Source: Fusobacteriota bacterium
Lineage (GTDB): Bacteria > Fusobacteriota > Fusobacteriia > JAPLKR01
Assembly: GCA_026387965.1 (NCBI GenBank)
Contig: JAPLKR010000081.1
Location: forward strand, 1 to 27,858
Length of the DNA: 27,858 nt
Direction of reading: 5' to 3'
Both the position numbers and the translations under genes were made by a program. This document shows, piece by piece, positions 1 to 7,986 of the stretch (its first letter is position 1; each line of letters starts with the position of its first letter). The notes under the pieces were generated by a model. The model did not search any database and was not told where the DNA came from. It saw nothing but the letters and a program-made list of their open reading frames with translations.

Positions 1-574
1 TTTAAAAGCTTAAAAAAAGACGTGTTTTGTATAGCACATTATGAAAATTTTTTGAAAATTGATTTTTTATTTATTTTTGGGAGAGATTACCTTCTCCAAT
101 CTGGCTTAGGGAAGCAAAGGTGATTTTTGAACGTGAGGAAACTTTCGAAGATAGTGAGTTCAGTACAAGAGGTGAAATATGAGGTTACTGTTGATAATTT
201 TAAAACATGGGAGGAAAAAGTTTATGTCTATATTTGTGAGATGTACTGAAGAGTTATGCGAAGTGAGAGCTTCTATGCATTGACAAGTTTGAATAATTTG
301 TGAGATTTTATTGTAAGGGATTGGAATATGGAAACAGGCGTAAAAAGTAATGATGCTTGGTACTGGTCAAAAATTGAAGGTAAGTGTTCAAAATTAGGGA
401 CATGGCAACTCTTTCCTGCTTGAATCAAGGGACTTTAGCAAGGAAGAGCTAGAGATTATGAAAACCATGAGTTCAATGATTCCTAAAATTAATAGAGTAA
501 AAAAAATTTGCAGTCGTTATCAATTAGAGTACGATGAAAAAAAGTTTAGTACTATAATTAACTTAGTCCTGTAA
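1..574 (+). pseudogene. Decayed, multiply frameshifted gene (5' end outside window)
   Basis: No intact frame covers this stretch, but consecutive plus-strand pieces read like one eroded protein. Frame 1 is open at 1-123 (includes FCIAHYENFLKIDFLFIFGR). A second frame continues around 121-180 (IFEREETFEDSEF), and another follows at about 186-249 (VDNFKTWEEKVYVYICEMY). Frame 1 is open again at 304-423 (VRDWNMETG, NDAWYWSKIEG), and frame 2 at 422-574 ends in TAA (FSKEELEIMKTMSSMIPKIN). At least three frame changes and one in-frame stop are needed to join them. The last codon touches the terminator at 574-607, as expected for a true gene 3' end. I do not recognise the family. Alternatively these are unrelated chance frames, but their residue composition and end-to-end order argue against that. 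Confidence 0.5.
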
Positions 575-607
575 AAAAAGACCGCACACTGTGCGGTCTT
601 TTTTTTT
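574..607. terminator. Bidirectional rho-independent terminator
   Basis: A perfect GACCGCAC/GTGCGGTC stem with a 3-nt loop is flanked by an A-run on the left and a T-run on the right, so it can end transcription in both directions. It lies between the convergent pseudogene (stop 572-574) and the minus-strand transporter, whose TAA stop (608-606) overlaps the T-run. Confidence 0.9.
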
Positions 608-1853
608 AATGCATTTCTGCGTGCGCACCATGAATTTTATACATTCTGTTGGTAGCACTTGCAAAAAGCATCGTGATTAAACAAAGAATATATAAAATTA
701 CAGACCAAATTAAAACATTGTGAAGTCCTGCAGCAACGTTTGTACCAAACATATTTGTCAAGTAACTTCCAAATGGAGTAGAAAGCATAGTTCCTGTAGT
801 TCCGCAAAATAGAAGACCAGTCATTAGAAATGGTGGAGTATTTTTTACTTGAAGTGTACCAAATGCAAGGATAGCAGCATACACTGTTGCGTTAAAGATA
901 CCAAGTAAGAACATTGAGATACAGACAATCAGGAAATCATGTGAAGTAACAGAAACAGCAAGGAAAATTATAGAGAGAGCAGAACATAAAATAATCATTC
1001 TGTTAAGTCTAAATATTTTCGTATAGAAAGGACTTAGGAAAAGTGCAATAATTTGTGCAAGACCTTCAAGAGATGATGGAAGAGCAGCTTGAGCTGCATT
1101 CCAATGCAAAGCAGTTTCGTAGTAAGGGATAATGTTTACAAGCCACATAAGTTCAGCTAATATGAATAAAAAAGCAGCAAGAGCAGCCAAATAAATTGCA
1201 ATACCCCACTTTTCTTTATCAGTTTTTAAAGTTTTAGGTGCATTTTTATTGACCAAAACACTTTTGAAAACATCAAATTTTGCAATGACAGTTAAAACGA
1301 TCATAAGCAGTCCGAGTAGAGCAATAAAGAAAAAGATTGCCATCCAAAACACATTATGAGCAAGTAAGGCACCAAATACTAATGGGATTACAAATAGTGC
1401 AAGACTAAAGAACGCATCAGTAAAAATTACTTGAGTACCTCTCTCTTTAGGCTTAACGTAGAGTTGTACGATCATGAATGTACTAACCGCCATAAATATT
1501 CCACCGATTGCCCCTACAAGAAACATAGCCACTTTAAAAGTAAGCGGTATGTTGTCGCCAGAAAGAACGCAAATCATGACAATAACGATAATACTTGCAA
1601 CGATAAGAATGTTTTTGATGGTAAATGATCTCAGTAAAAAACCAGAAACGAATATCATAATCCACATTCCTAGGTTTGAGTATGTGAAGATATACCCCAT
1701 ATCTCCAATAGGGACATGATAATAATTACTTACTGGTACCATCAAATTACCGAGGTCGGCAATAAGTGTTCCAGTGAAAAAATAGCTTAAATAGCAGATC
1801 CAAGTAAGTAGCTTTTTGTTTCCAGGTGTTGTTAATTCGCTTGTGAGTTCCAA
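606..1853 (-). CDS. TsgA-like major facilitator superfamily transporter
   Basis: This is a 415-residue integral membrane protein with about 12 hydrophobic segments split by a charged central loop near residues 200-215, the usual MFS layout. The N-terminus (LTWICYLSYFFTG), the stretch VSTFMIVQLY...RGTQVIFTDAFFS and the post-loop EKWGIAIYL resemble the TsgA branch of the MFS. TsgA family members have poorly defined substrates, so I assign none. The start is TTG, chosen because AGGAGG sits 4 nt upstream and no nearby ATG is better placed. A consensus promoter lies at 1887-1915 and the shared terminator closes the gene. A second, distantly similar transporter lies upstream on the same strand but is separated by transposase debris, so the two need not be co-transcribed. 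Confidence 0.8.
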   Translation of the reverse strand: MELTSELTTPGNKKLLTWICYLSYFFTGTLIADLGNLMVPVSNYYHVPIGDMGYIFTYSNLGMWIMIFVSGFLLRSFTIKNILIVASIIVIVMICVLSGDNIPLTFKVAMFLVGAIGGIFMAVSTFMIVQLYVKPKERGTQVIFTDAFFSLALFVIPLVFGALLAHNVFWMAIFFFIALLGLLMIVLTVIAKFDVFKSVLVNKNAPKTLKTDKEKWGIAIYLAALAAFLFILAELMWLVNIIPYYETALHWNAAQAALPSSLEGLAQIIALFLSPFYTKIFRLNRMIILCSALSIIFLAVSVTSHDFLIVCISMFLLGIFNATVYAAILAFGTLQVKNTPPFLMTGLLFCGTTGTMLSTPFGSYLTNMFGTNVAAGLHNVLIWSVILYILCLITMLFASATNRMYKIHGAHAEMH

Positions 1854-1886
1854 AATTCCTCCTAATTTTTTTTTAAGTACATAAAC

Positions 1887-1915
1887 ATTCTATCATTAAA
1901 TATGATTAATTTCAA
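1887..1915 (-). promoter_or_regulatory. Sigma70-type promoter of the TsgA-like transporter
   Basis: On the minus strand, TTGAAA (-35, 1915-1910) and TAGAAT (-10, 1892-1887) are separated by exactly 17 bp. The -10 lies about 34 bp upstream of the TTG start and its AGGAGG. Confidence 0.7.
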
Positions 1916-1989
1916 GAGGTGAATTATGTGTGAGTAAGGATAGTTGCGTTGTCGATTCATTTCAAAACTCTGAAAAAACTAAATAAATG

Positions 1990-2275
1990 TGAATTATGAA
2001 TACAAAATCACTTATAAAAAACTGTGTGAAATATTAGATGAAAAAGAGTTATAATGCAAGAAAAGGAAAAAGATGGACGTCAGATAAAGCTAACACGAAC
2101 AGACAAACTTCCAATAGCGTTATCATACTTTATGAGTGATATTGTGTCAAGCGAGCGGATTAAATCCATCCATTTTCTTGACGCGATTTCAATCGGCATG
2201 GGGTTTTTAAAGAGCTCTATTATAATAAAAATTAGTAGCAATTCAATATTAAAATTGAGTGCTACCAATGGATAA
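1990..2275 (+). pseudogene. Degenerate N-terminal fragment of an IS5-type transposase
   Basis: The plus strand encodes, in two frames, a decayed match to the N-terminus of the transposase at 22818-23652. The first piece ends KKLCEILDEKEL followed by a stop; the intact-frame counterpart is EKILVILDESEL. After a frame change, DGRQIKLTRTDKLPIALSYF matches GGRPNKLSNSDKLFIALSYL. Beyond about 2125 the similarity fades, although the second frame stays open to 2275. No terminal inverted repeat or catalytic region is visible. I read it as an old, truncated copy of a related element that landed between the two transporter genes. The rest of the 1854-2278 gap holds only the transporter promoter. Confidence 0.55.
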
Positions 2276-2278
2276 AAC

Positions 2279-3463
2279 CTATTTACTCAGCATTAAGTTT
2301 TTAGGTGAGTGAGGATTCTTTTTGTCAAAAAGAGTTAGAATAATTGAAATAATGAGTAAAAATAATATAATATTTCCGGATAACAGTGCAACATAAATAC
2401 CAAATTTACTAACAAAAAAACTTGATACAGGATAAGCCAGTACGACGCCGATTGTGCCACAAATCACCAGTATACTCATTAATTTTGGACAGTTAAATGT
2501 AAGTTGGTCTGTGCCATATGAAAGCATACAGGCATAAAGAGAAGAATATCCTATTCCCATAACTGAAATGAGAATAAAAATGATAATAATATTGTGAGTT
2601 AATAGTACACAAATATTAGAAATGAGTGCTATGGTTGCAAAAAGTAGTATGTAATTGTAAATTTTGATATGTTGAAAAAACTTAGCTGAAAATCTTCCAA
2701 TTGCAATAAAAAACCAAAAAAGAGTGAGGGCTATACTGGCAAGTCCAATGGGGAAATGGTAATAATTAATTAAATAAGCAACAATCCAAATAGAAAAAAT
2801 ACACTCTGCAAGAACATAGAAGGTCATAGCAGTTGAAATGAGATATATACTTGAGTGCCAAGGGATACTTATTGAATCTTCACCAGCTTTAAAGTGAGAG
2901 TCATTTCCAAGCCGTTTATACGAAATGGAGTGATTTAAAACTGCCAAATATATGGCGACTATGAGCGAGATAAGTAGTACAATCTTCCAATTCCATTTAA
3001 TATTGAGCAGATAACCAGCATAAGCTGGACCAATAATAGCACCAAAGCTGTAAAAAAAATTTAAGATATTGAGTTTTCTAAATTTATCATTAGAATGAAT
3101 GGTGATGATAATAAAATTAGGTAATGCAACGAGAATTCCAATAGAACTTCCCATGATTGTTAAGGCAATAATAAGAGTAATAATATTTGAAAAAAATGCA
3201 ATAATGAGAATGGCTATCGTTATAAGAATGAGTGCGATAGTAATTTGTTTTTTAATGTTTGCACGATGCAAATGATGTCCGTTGATGAAGGTGGTGAGAG
3301 CTTGTATTACAGTTGGGATAAAAAACAAGTAACCAATTGTAGAAATTCTTAAGTGGTAAGTATGGCTCATATAAATAATATAGATTCCCCAATTAGTAAA
3401 GATTATACCTAAAAATAAGAAAATCAAATAAGACAGGATAGTTAAAGAATTTTTGTTTTGCAC
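2279..3463 (-). CDS. Major facilitator superfamily transporter, TsgA/FucP-like
   Basis: This 394-residue, extremely hydrophobic protein is rich in Ile and Leu. About 12 membrane segments fall in two halves around a polar loop near residues 185-205, which is an MFS layout. It shares the general arrangement of the transporter at 606-1853, including a C-terminal VICGTIGVVLAYPVSS stretch resembling LFCGTTGTMLSTPFGS there. The two therefore look like diverged paralogues. The substrate is unknown. GTG was chosen as the start because AGGAGG lies 5 nt upstream. A moderate promoter lies at 3500-3528, facing away from the ruvB promoter. No terminator is visible downstream, where the transposase fragment abuts. 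Confidence 0.75.
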   Translation of the reverse strand: MQNKNSLTILSYLIFLFLGIIFTNWGIYIIYMSHTYHLRISTIGYLFFIPTVIQALTTFINGHHLHRANIKKQITIALILITIAILIIAFFSNIITLIIALTIMGSSIGILVALPNFIIITIHSNDKFRKLNILNFFYSFGAIIGPAYAGYLLNIKWNWKIVLLISLIVAIYLAVLNHSISYKRLGNDSHFKAGEDSISIPWHSSIYLISTAMTFYVLAECIFSIWIVAYLINYYHFPIGLASIALTLFWFFIAIGRFSAKFFQHIKIYNYILLFATIALISNICVLLTHNIIIIFILISVMGIGYSSLYACMLSYGTDQLTFNCPKLMSILVICGTIGVVLAYPVSSFFVSKFGIYVALLSGNIILFLLIISIILTLFDKKNPHSPKNLMLSK

Positions 3464-3499
3464 GCACGCCTCCTAAAGCTATGGATAGTAAATAATATT

Positions 3500-3528
3500 A
3501 TCATAGCAAAAATCATTATATTATGCAA
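3500..3528 (-). promoter_or_regulatory. Candidate promoter of the second MFS transporter
   Basis: On the minus strand, TTGCAT (3528-3523) and TATGAT (3505-3500) are 17 bp apart, about 37 bp upstream of the GTG start. The -35 is weak, and a nearby TATAAT is an alternative -10. Confidence 0.45.
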
Positions 3529-3617
3529 GTTATTGATCATAATTAGAGATATTAATATAACGATTCTTTAACTGATTTCACTAGAGTGGAAATATTCTTT
3601 ATATTTTCATACAACAA

Positions 3618-3646
3618 TTGATTAAAGCTTGTTTTTGTGGTAAAAT
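3618..3646 (+). promoter_or_regulatory. Sigma70-type promoter of the 19-gene housekeeping run
   Basis: TTGATT (3618-3623) and TAAAAT (3641-3646) are spaced 17 bp apart, leaving a leader of roughly 60 nt before ruvB. It is the only strong promoter I found ahead of the long plus-strand run. The 251-bp gap it occupies separates divergent transcription units. Confidence 0.65.
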
Positions 3647-3714
3647 GTATAGTAATAAGAGTAAAAGAAAACAACAGTTGAGTTTAAGTCTTAATTGAAT
3701 GTGGGAGAGAATAC

Positions 3715-4743
3715 ATGTTAGACGCTGAGCGTTTTGTTGCCGATAGTGAATTTAGTGATGAGGAAGGGTTTCAAAAGAGCTTAAGACCACAGAAAATTTC
3801 AGAGTATATCGGACAAGAAAAATTAAAAGAAAAATTGGAAATATTTATTAGTGCTGCAAAGTTAAGGCAAGAACCCTTAGACCATGTACTGCTTTATGGG
3901 GCGCCAGGACTTGGAAAGACAACGCTTGCTACAGTAATTTCGAATGAAATGAATGTAAATTTAAAAATAACATCTGGCCCAGTACTTGAAAAAGCGGGGG
4001 ATTTAGCAGCGATATTAACTTCTTTAGAAGAAAATGATATATTATTTATTGATGAAATTCATAGAATCAATGCCTCTATTGAAGAGATTTTATACCCTGC
4101 CATGGAGGATTCTGAATTAGATATCATCATTGGTAAAGGACCTACAGCAAGGTCGATCAGAATAACGCTTCCAAAGTTCACACTCATAGGCGCAACAACA
4201 CGTGCTGGCCTGCTTACATCACCACTTAGAGATAGATTTGGTATGAGTCACAGAATGGAGTATTATACTACAAAAGAGTTAGAGCTAATAGCTATTCGAG
4301 CAGCAGCGATTTTAAATGTACCGATTGAAAAGAATGGTGCTCGCGAGATTGCTATGAGAAGTCGAGGAACTCCACGCCTTACAAATAGGTTTTTAAAAAG
4401 GGTGAGGGATTATAGCCAAATCAAGGGAAATGGAATTATCACACATGAAATGGCCTCGAAAGCTCTTGAAATGTTAGGAATTGATGAGCTTGGATTAGAC
4501 GAGTTGGATAGAAGTATACTAGAAGGAATTATCAAAAAATACGCTGGCGGACCCGTGGGGATTGAAACGCTTTCGCTTATGTTGGGAGAAGACAAACGTA
4601 CTTTAGAAGAAGTTTATGAACCCTATTTGGTGAAAATTGGGTTTGTGAAACGTACAAATAGAGGGAGAGTAGTAACTGAACTTGCTTATAAACATCTTGG
4701 TATGGAATGTTTAATAAGGAAAGATAATGAAAAACTCTTCTAA
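3715..4743 (+). CDS. ruvB: Holliday junction branch-migration ATPase RuvB
   Basis: RuvB is the hexameric AAA+ motor that, with RuvA, drives branch migration of Holliday junctions during recombinational repair. The 342 residues match the usual family length. Visible motifs are Walker [10 protein letters not shown] (residues 62-70), Walker B LFIDEIH with D113/E114, sensor 1 GATTRAG (159-165) and the arginine-finger segment SPLRDRFG with R172. A C-terminal winged-helix region carries [15 protein letters not shown]. The ATG start follows GGGAGAG at good spacing. It is the first gene of the long run; ruvA and ruvC are not in the window, so this is a ruvB separated from its partners. The Rrf2 regulator follows 33 nt later. 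Confidence 0.97.
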   Translation: MLDAERFVADSEFSDEEGFQKSLRPQKISEYIGQEKLKEKLEIFISAAKLRQEPLDHVLLYGAPGLGKTTLATVISNEMNVNLKITSGPVLEKAGDLAAILTSLEENDILFIDEIHRINASIEEILYPAMEDSELDIIIGKGPTARSIRITLPKFTLIGATTRAGLLTSPLRDRFGMSHRMEYYTTKELELIAIRAAAILNVPIEKNGAREIAMRSRGTPRLTNRFLKRVRDYSQIKGNGIITHEMASKALEMLGIDELGLDELDRSILEGIIKKYAGGPVGIETLSLMLGEDKRTLEEVYEPYLVKIGFVKRTNRGRVVTELAYKHLGMECLIRKDNEKLF

Positions 4744-4776
4744 AGAGTAATTTTTGAAGGAGATTAGGAATAAAAG

Positions 4777-5184
4777 ATGAAAATCACAAAAAAAACATTA
4801 TGTGCCATGCGATCTATAATATATATTGGAAAAGAGTCGGATAAGTCGCTCGAACCTGATAAGTTTTTTTCGATTCGAGAAATTGCAAGATGTCAGAAAA
4901 TTTCAGTGAGTTATTTAGAACAGGTTCTCAATAAATTAAAAAAAGCAAAAATCATTGTAGCTAAAAGAGGCCCTAACGGAGGGTATAGACTTTTTAAAGA
5001 AGCAAGCAAAATAACGCTTTTAGAGGTTGTTGAGCTATTTGAAAAAAATTATAAAATTGCAAATTGTGAGAAACCAGGGGCTACGTGTACAGGTCTTTGT
5101 ACTGCAGCAAAACCAATATGGGATGATTTAAATGAATCGATCCATTTTTTTCTAAAGAACAAAACTATTAGAGATTATATTTAG
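4777..5184 (+). CDS. Rrf2/IscR-family transcriptional regulator
   Basis: This 135-residue protein has the Rrf2 layout. An N-terminal winged helix starts with MKITKKTLCAMRSI. A recognition helix around residues 32-55 (SIREIARCQKISVSYLEQVL) is followed by the wing (RGPNGGYRL, 64-72). A cysteine cluster follows at C97, C104 and C108. Rrf2 proteins with such a triad often bind a 2Fe-2S cluster and sense iron, sulfur, redox state or nitric oxide. The spacing here is C-x6-C-x3-C, so cluster binding is an inference. No isc or suf genes are nearby. As the second gene of the run it could autoregulate that transcript, but I see no clear operator in the ruvB promoter region. Confidence 0.9.
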   Translation: MKITKKTLCAMRSIIYIGKESDKSLEPDKFFSIREIARCQKISVSYLEQVLNKLKKAKIIVAKRGPNGGYRLFKEASKITLLEVVELFEKNYKIANCEKPGATCTGLCTAAKPIWDDLNESIHFFLKNKTIRDYI

Positions 5185-5193
5185 AGGTGTAGT

Positions 5194-5898
5194 TTGAGGG
5201 AGCTGTATTTTACAGAGGGCAGAATTGCCGAGAATGCGATTGTCGTTACCAACTTAAAAGATATTCATCATTTGAAAAATGTTTTCAGAAAACAGCTTGG
5301 AGATAAAATATCGATCATCGATTCGGTCTATCGTTACACGTGCTTTATAGAATCGCTTCAGGAATATGAAGTGGTGCTGAAAATAATGGATAAGACTGAA
5401 ATCCAAGGCACTGGCGTTATTATTGACGCTGCATTAGGCGTTTTGAAACAAGATAAAATGAATATTGCAATTCAAAAAATTGCCGAGCTCGGATTGAGAA
5501 AATTGATTCCACTGCAAACTCGAAATTGTGTGGTAAAACTAGATGAAAAAAAATCAAAGTGGGATATTATCGCACTTGAAACACTCAAACAATGCGGTGG
5601 AGACCGAAAACTTAAAATTGATGAAGTTACAAGAATAGGTCAATTAGATATTGAAAGTTATGATTTAGCGGTTGTAGCTTGGGAAAATGAAGAAAAGGTG
5701 ACCCTTAAAGAGTTGATAAAACACGAAAACCCAAGAAGTGTCCTCTATATTATTGGACCTGAAGGTGGTTTTACACAAGATGAAATTACGTCGCTAAGAG
5801 ATAAAAATGTTAAGAGTATAACTTTGGGGAAAAATATTTTAAGAGCAGAAACTGCAGCGATAGTCCTTGGAGGAATATTAAAGTATGAACTTGAATAA
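5194..5898 (+). CDS. rsmE: 16S rRNA (uracil-1498-N3)-methyltransferase RsmE
   Basis: RsmE methylates N3 of U1498 of 16S rRNA in the assembled 30S subunit using S-adenosylmethionine. The 234 residues have an N-terminal PUA-like part and a C-terminal SPOUT knot. The knot signatures are IQKIAELGLRKLIP near residues 92-105, GPEGGF at 188-193 and LGKNILRAETAAIV near the end. I place the start at TTG 5194, preceded by GAGGTG and lying 9 nt after the rrf2 stop. Translation termination-reinitiation from rrf2 is plausible. The 3' end overlaps mtaB by 14 nt, and this rsmE-mtaB pairing recurs in many low-GC genomes. Confidence 0.93.
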   Translation: MRELYFTEGRIAENAIVVTNLKDIHHLKNVFRKQLGDKISIIDSVYRYTCFIESLQEYEVVLKIMDKTEIQGTGVIIDAALGVLKQDKMNIAIQKIAELGLRKLIPLQTRNCVVKLDEKKSKWDIIALETLKQCGGDRKLKIDEVTRIGQLDIESYDLAVVAWENEEKVTLKELIKHENPRSVLYIIGPEGGFTQDEITSLRDKNVKSITLGKNILRAETAAIVLGGILKYELE

Positions 5899-7186
5899 AC
5901 AAATCAGAATAATTACCTTGGGATGTAAGGTAAATCAATATGAAAGTGAAAAAATACGTTCGCAGTTTACGCAAAACGGATATATCACATCGGATGATGA
6001 GTGTGTGGACGTATGTATAATAAATAGTTGTACGGTAACACATATTGCAGATAAGAAAACGCGAAGTGTTATTCGTAAAATTAAACGAAATAACCCTCAA
6101 GGTATTGTTGCTGTTACAGGTTGCTATGTACAAACAAACATGGAAGAGTTGATGCTTATTCCAGAAATTGATATTTTGGTCGATAATACAAAAAAAGAAA
6201 AAATATATGAATTAATTGAAAGTTATCGAGGGAAAAAAATTATTTCTAAAGGTGATATTTTCAAAGAAGATACCTTTTCTAAGAGTGGAAAATTAGTAAG
6301 TATTCAAGAAAAAACCCGAGGATATATTAAAATTCAAGATGGGTGTAATAATTTTTGTAGTTATTGTAAAATTCCTTTTGCAAGAGGAAAAAGCCGAAGT
6401 AGAAAATTAAGTGAGATTATTAGTGAGGCTCAAGAACTAGAACGACTAGGCTATAAAGAGGTTGTAATAATTGGTATAAATCTCGCTCAATATGGGCTAG
6501 ATATTGGAGAGGTCACATTAGAAGATGTGATTGTAACCGTTTCTAAACTTGAAGGTATAAAAAGAATTCGTGTAGGGTCTATTTATCCAGAACAGATAAC
6601 CGATGAGTTTTTGAAGATTTTCAATGAAAATCCAAAAATGATGCCACATGTGCACCTTTCACTTCAATCGTGTTGTGATGGGGTGTTAAAAGAGATGCAC
6701 AGAAACTATTTTGTTTCTGAAATAGAAAAAAAGTTAACTGCATTGAATGAAATTCAAAATATGAGGGTAACGGCAGATATTATTGTAGGATTTCCCACAG
6801 AAGGCGAATCTGAGTACCTCGAGTGCTACCAGTTTATTGAAAAGTCTTGTTTAAGTGAGTGCCATTTGTTTCCTTATTCAAAACGCGAAAAGACAAAAGC
6901 TGCGGGGTTTGTATCGCAGTCAACTCATGAAATAGTGAATGAAAGATCGGATCGCTTGTTAAAACTTTCAAAAGATAAATTAACACATTATTCAAAAAAT
7001 ATGGTTGGAAAATCAACTTCTGTTTTGATTGAGAAAATTGAAAAAAATAATGCTGTTGGATATAGCGACAATTATTTGAAAGTTAAAATAGTGGACATAT
7101 CTAGTGAAATTCAAGAAAACACTCTTGTAGAAGTTGAAATTATAGATTACATTGAGATACTGATTGGCAAAATTGTAGTAAAATAA
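5885..7186 (+). CDS. mtaB: tRNA (N6-L-threonylcarbamoyladenosine-37) methylthiotransferase MtaB
   Basis: MtaB is a radical-SAM enzyme that adds a methylthio group to t6A37 of tRNAs reading ANN codons. The 433 residues show the three domains of the methylthiotransferase family. The N-terminal UPF0004 domain has cluster cysteines in LGCKVNQYE, INSCTVTH and TGCYVQ. The radical-SAM core has C154-x3-C158-x2-C161 (DGCNNFCSYCKIP). A C-terminal TRAM-like segment follows after about residue 370. LGCKVNQYE favours MtaB over MiaB and RimO. The ATG lies inside the rsmE 3' end behind GGAGGAA, indicating translational coupling. A 19-nt gap leads to rsfS. Confidence 0.93.
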   Translation: MNLNKQIRIITLGCKVNQYESEKIRSQFTQNGYITSDDECVDVCIINSCTVTHIADKKTRSVIRKIKRNNPQGIVAVTGCYVQTNMEELMLIPEIDILVDNTKKEKIYELIESYRGKKIISKGDIFKEDTFSKSGKLVSIQEKTRGYIKIQDGCNNFCSYCKIPFARGKSRSRKLSEIISEAQELERLGYKEVVIIGINLAQYGLDIGEVTLEDVIVTVSKLEGIKRIRVGSIYPEQITDEFLKIFNENPKMMPHVHLSLQSCCDGVLKEMHRNYFVSEIEKKLTALNEIQNMRVTADIIVGFPTEGESEYLECYQFIEKSCLSECHLFPYSKREKTKAAGFVSQSTHEIVNERSDRLLKLSKDKLTHYSKNMVGKSTSVLIEKIEKNNAVGYSDNYLKVKIVDISSEIQENTLVEVEIIDYIEILIGKIVVK

Positions 7187-7205
7187 AATAAGATCGAAAG
7201 AGGAA

Positions 7206-7544
7206 ATGATGGAAAAAAGAATTGAGTTAATTACAAAAGCAATTGAAGAGAAAAATGGTAAAAATATTATTGTTATTAAGTTAAATACAGAAAATCGTGT
7301 ATTTGACTTTGTTGTACTTGCTACAGGAAGTTCAAATAGAAATATTCAAGCGATTACAGATGAGATTGTTCAGCAGCTTAAAGAGAGTAATGTATTTAAA
7401 TTCAGTGGAGAAGGGTATCAAGAGGCAAATTGGGTACTGCTTGATTTTTCAGATATCGTGGTACATATTTTTGATAAAGAGACACGTGAGTATTATGATT
7501 TAGAAAATTTATTTGATGGAAATGAAATAATTTATGAGAAATAA
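7206..7544 (+). CDS. rsfS: Ribosomal silencing factor RsfS (Iojap family)
   Basis: RsfS binds ribosomal protein uL14 on the 50S subunit and blocks subunit joining when nutrients are short. The 112 residues match the family length, with the conserved FDFVVLATGSSNRNIQAITDEI core. The C-terminal signature is EGYQEANWVLLDFSDIVVHIF followed by REYYDLENLF. Two ATGs lie side by side at 7206 and 7209. The second has slightly better spacing from AGAGG, so the protein may be one residue shorter. The 3' end overlaps the next membrane protein by 11 nt. In many bacteria rsfS sits near cell-wall genes, as here. Confidence 0.93.
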   Translation: MMEKRIELITKAIEEKNGKNIIVIKLNTENRVFDFVVLATGSSNRNIQAITDEIVQQLKESNVFKFSGEGYQEANWVLLDFSDIVVHIFDKETREYYDLENLFDGNEIIYEK

Positions 7545-7977
7545 AAAAAATGCATGGAAAAATCCGTTTGTAATTATTATAATAATAATTTTACTTCTTG
7601 TTGAGAGCGGTGTACGAACAAATTTTGCATTTTTACCGTTAATGTTAGCGTTAATAGGATGGATTAGTTACAAAATGCAACTAAAAGCACTACCTCTTGT
7701 ACTACTGCTTGGAATATATGAGAGTGTAGGAACAGGAAGTGTATACTATATTTTCTCGTATATTGCTCTTTCGCTTGTAATTATCTATATCTCAAGTCGA
7801 TTTGAACTTGAAGATTTTGGAGTTGTTGGACTTTCATTGATTGAGTCGATGTATTATTTGATAACGTATACACTTTTTGTACATAGTAGAATTACTGTAA
7901 TAGATGTGATTGTTGAAGTTATTTTGGTGATAATAATAAATAAAATATTTGTACTACTTTCAAGAAACGATGCATAG
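7534..7977 (+). CDS. Small membrane protein, possible MreD
   Basis: This 147-residue protein is almost entirely hydrophobic, with four or five predicted membrane segments (about residues 10-25, 32-45, 52-65, 70-87 and 120-140) and no signal-type cleavage site. I see no diagnostic motif. Its size, topology and position directly before a class B penicillin-binding protein 2 suggest MreD, the elongasome membrane component usually encoded in mreC-mreD-pbp2 order. Against this, mreB and mreC are absent and rsfS is the upstream neighbour. The start codon lies inside rsfS, and the gene ends 9 nt before the PBP. Treat the MreD assignment as contextual. Confidence 0.45.
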   Translation: MRNKKNAWKNPFVIIIIIILLLVESGVRTNFAFLPLMLALIGWISYKMQLKALPLVLLLGIYESVGTGSVYYIFSYIALSLVIIYISSRFELEDFGVVGLSLIESMYYLITYTLFVHSRITVIDVIVEVILVIIINKIFVLLSRNDA

Positions 7978-7986
7978 GATGATATA

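Noticed and set aside
2054-2275. 73-codon plus-strand ORF considered as a real small gene
   Set aside because: Its N-terminal half aligns with a transposase N-terminus and the preceding part lies in another frame, so it is a pseudogene fragment. The antisense ORF 2080-2268 is a shadow.
5810-6133. 107-codon minus-strand ORF opposite rsmE and mtaB
   Set aside because: It is antisense to two conserved genes and has no ribosome binding site or recognisable motif.
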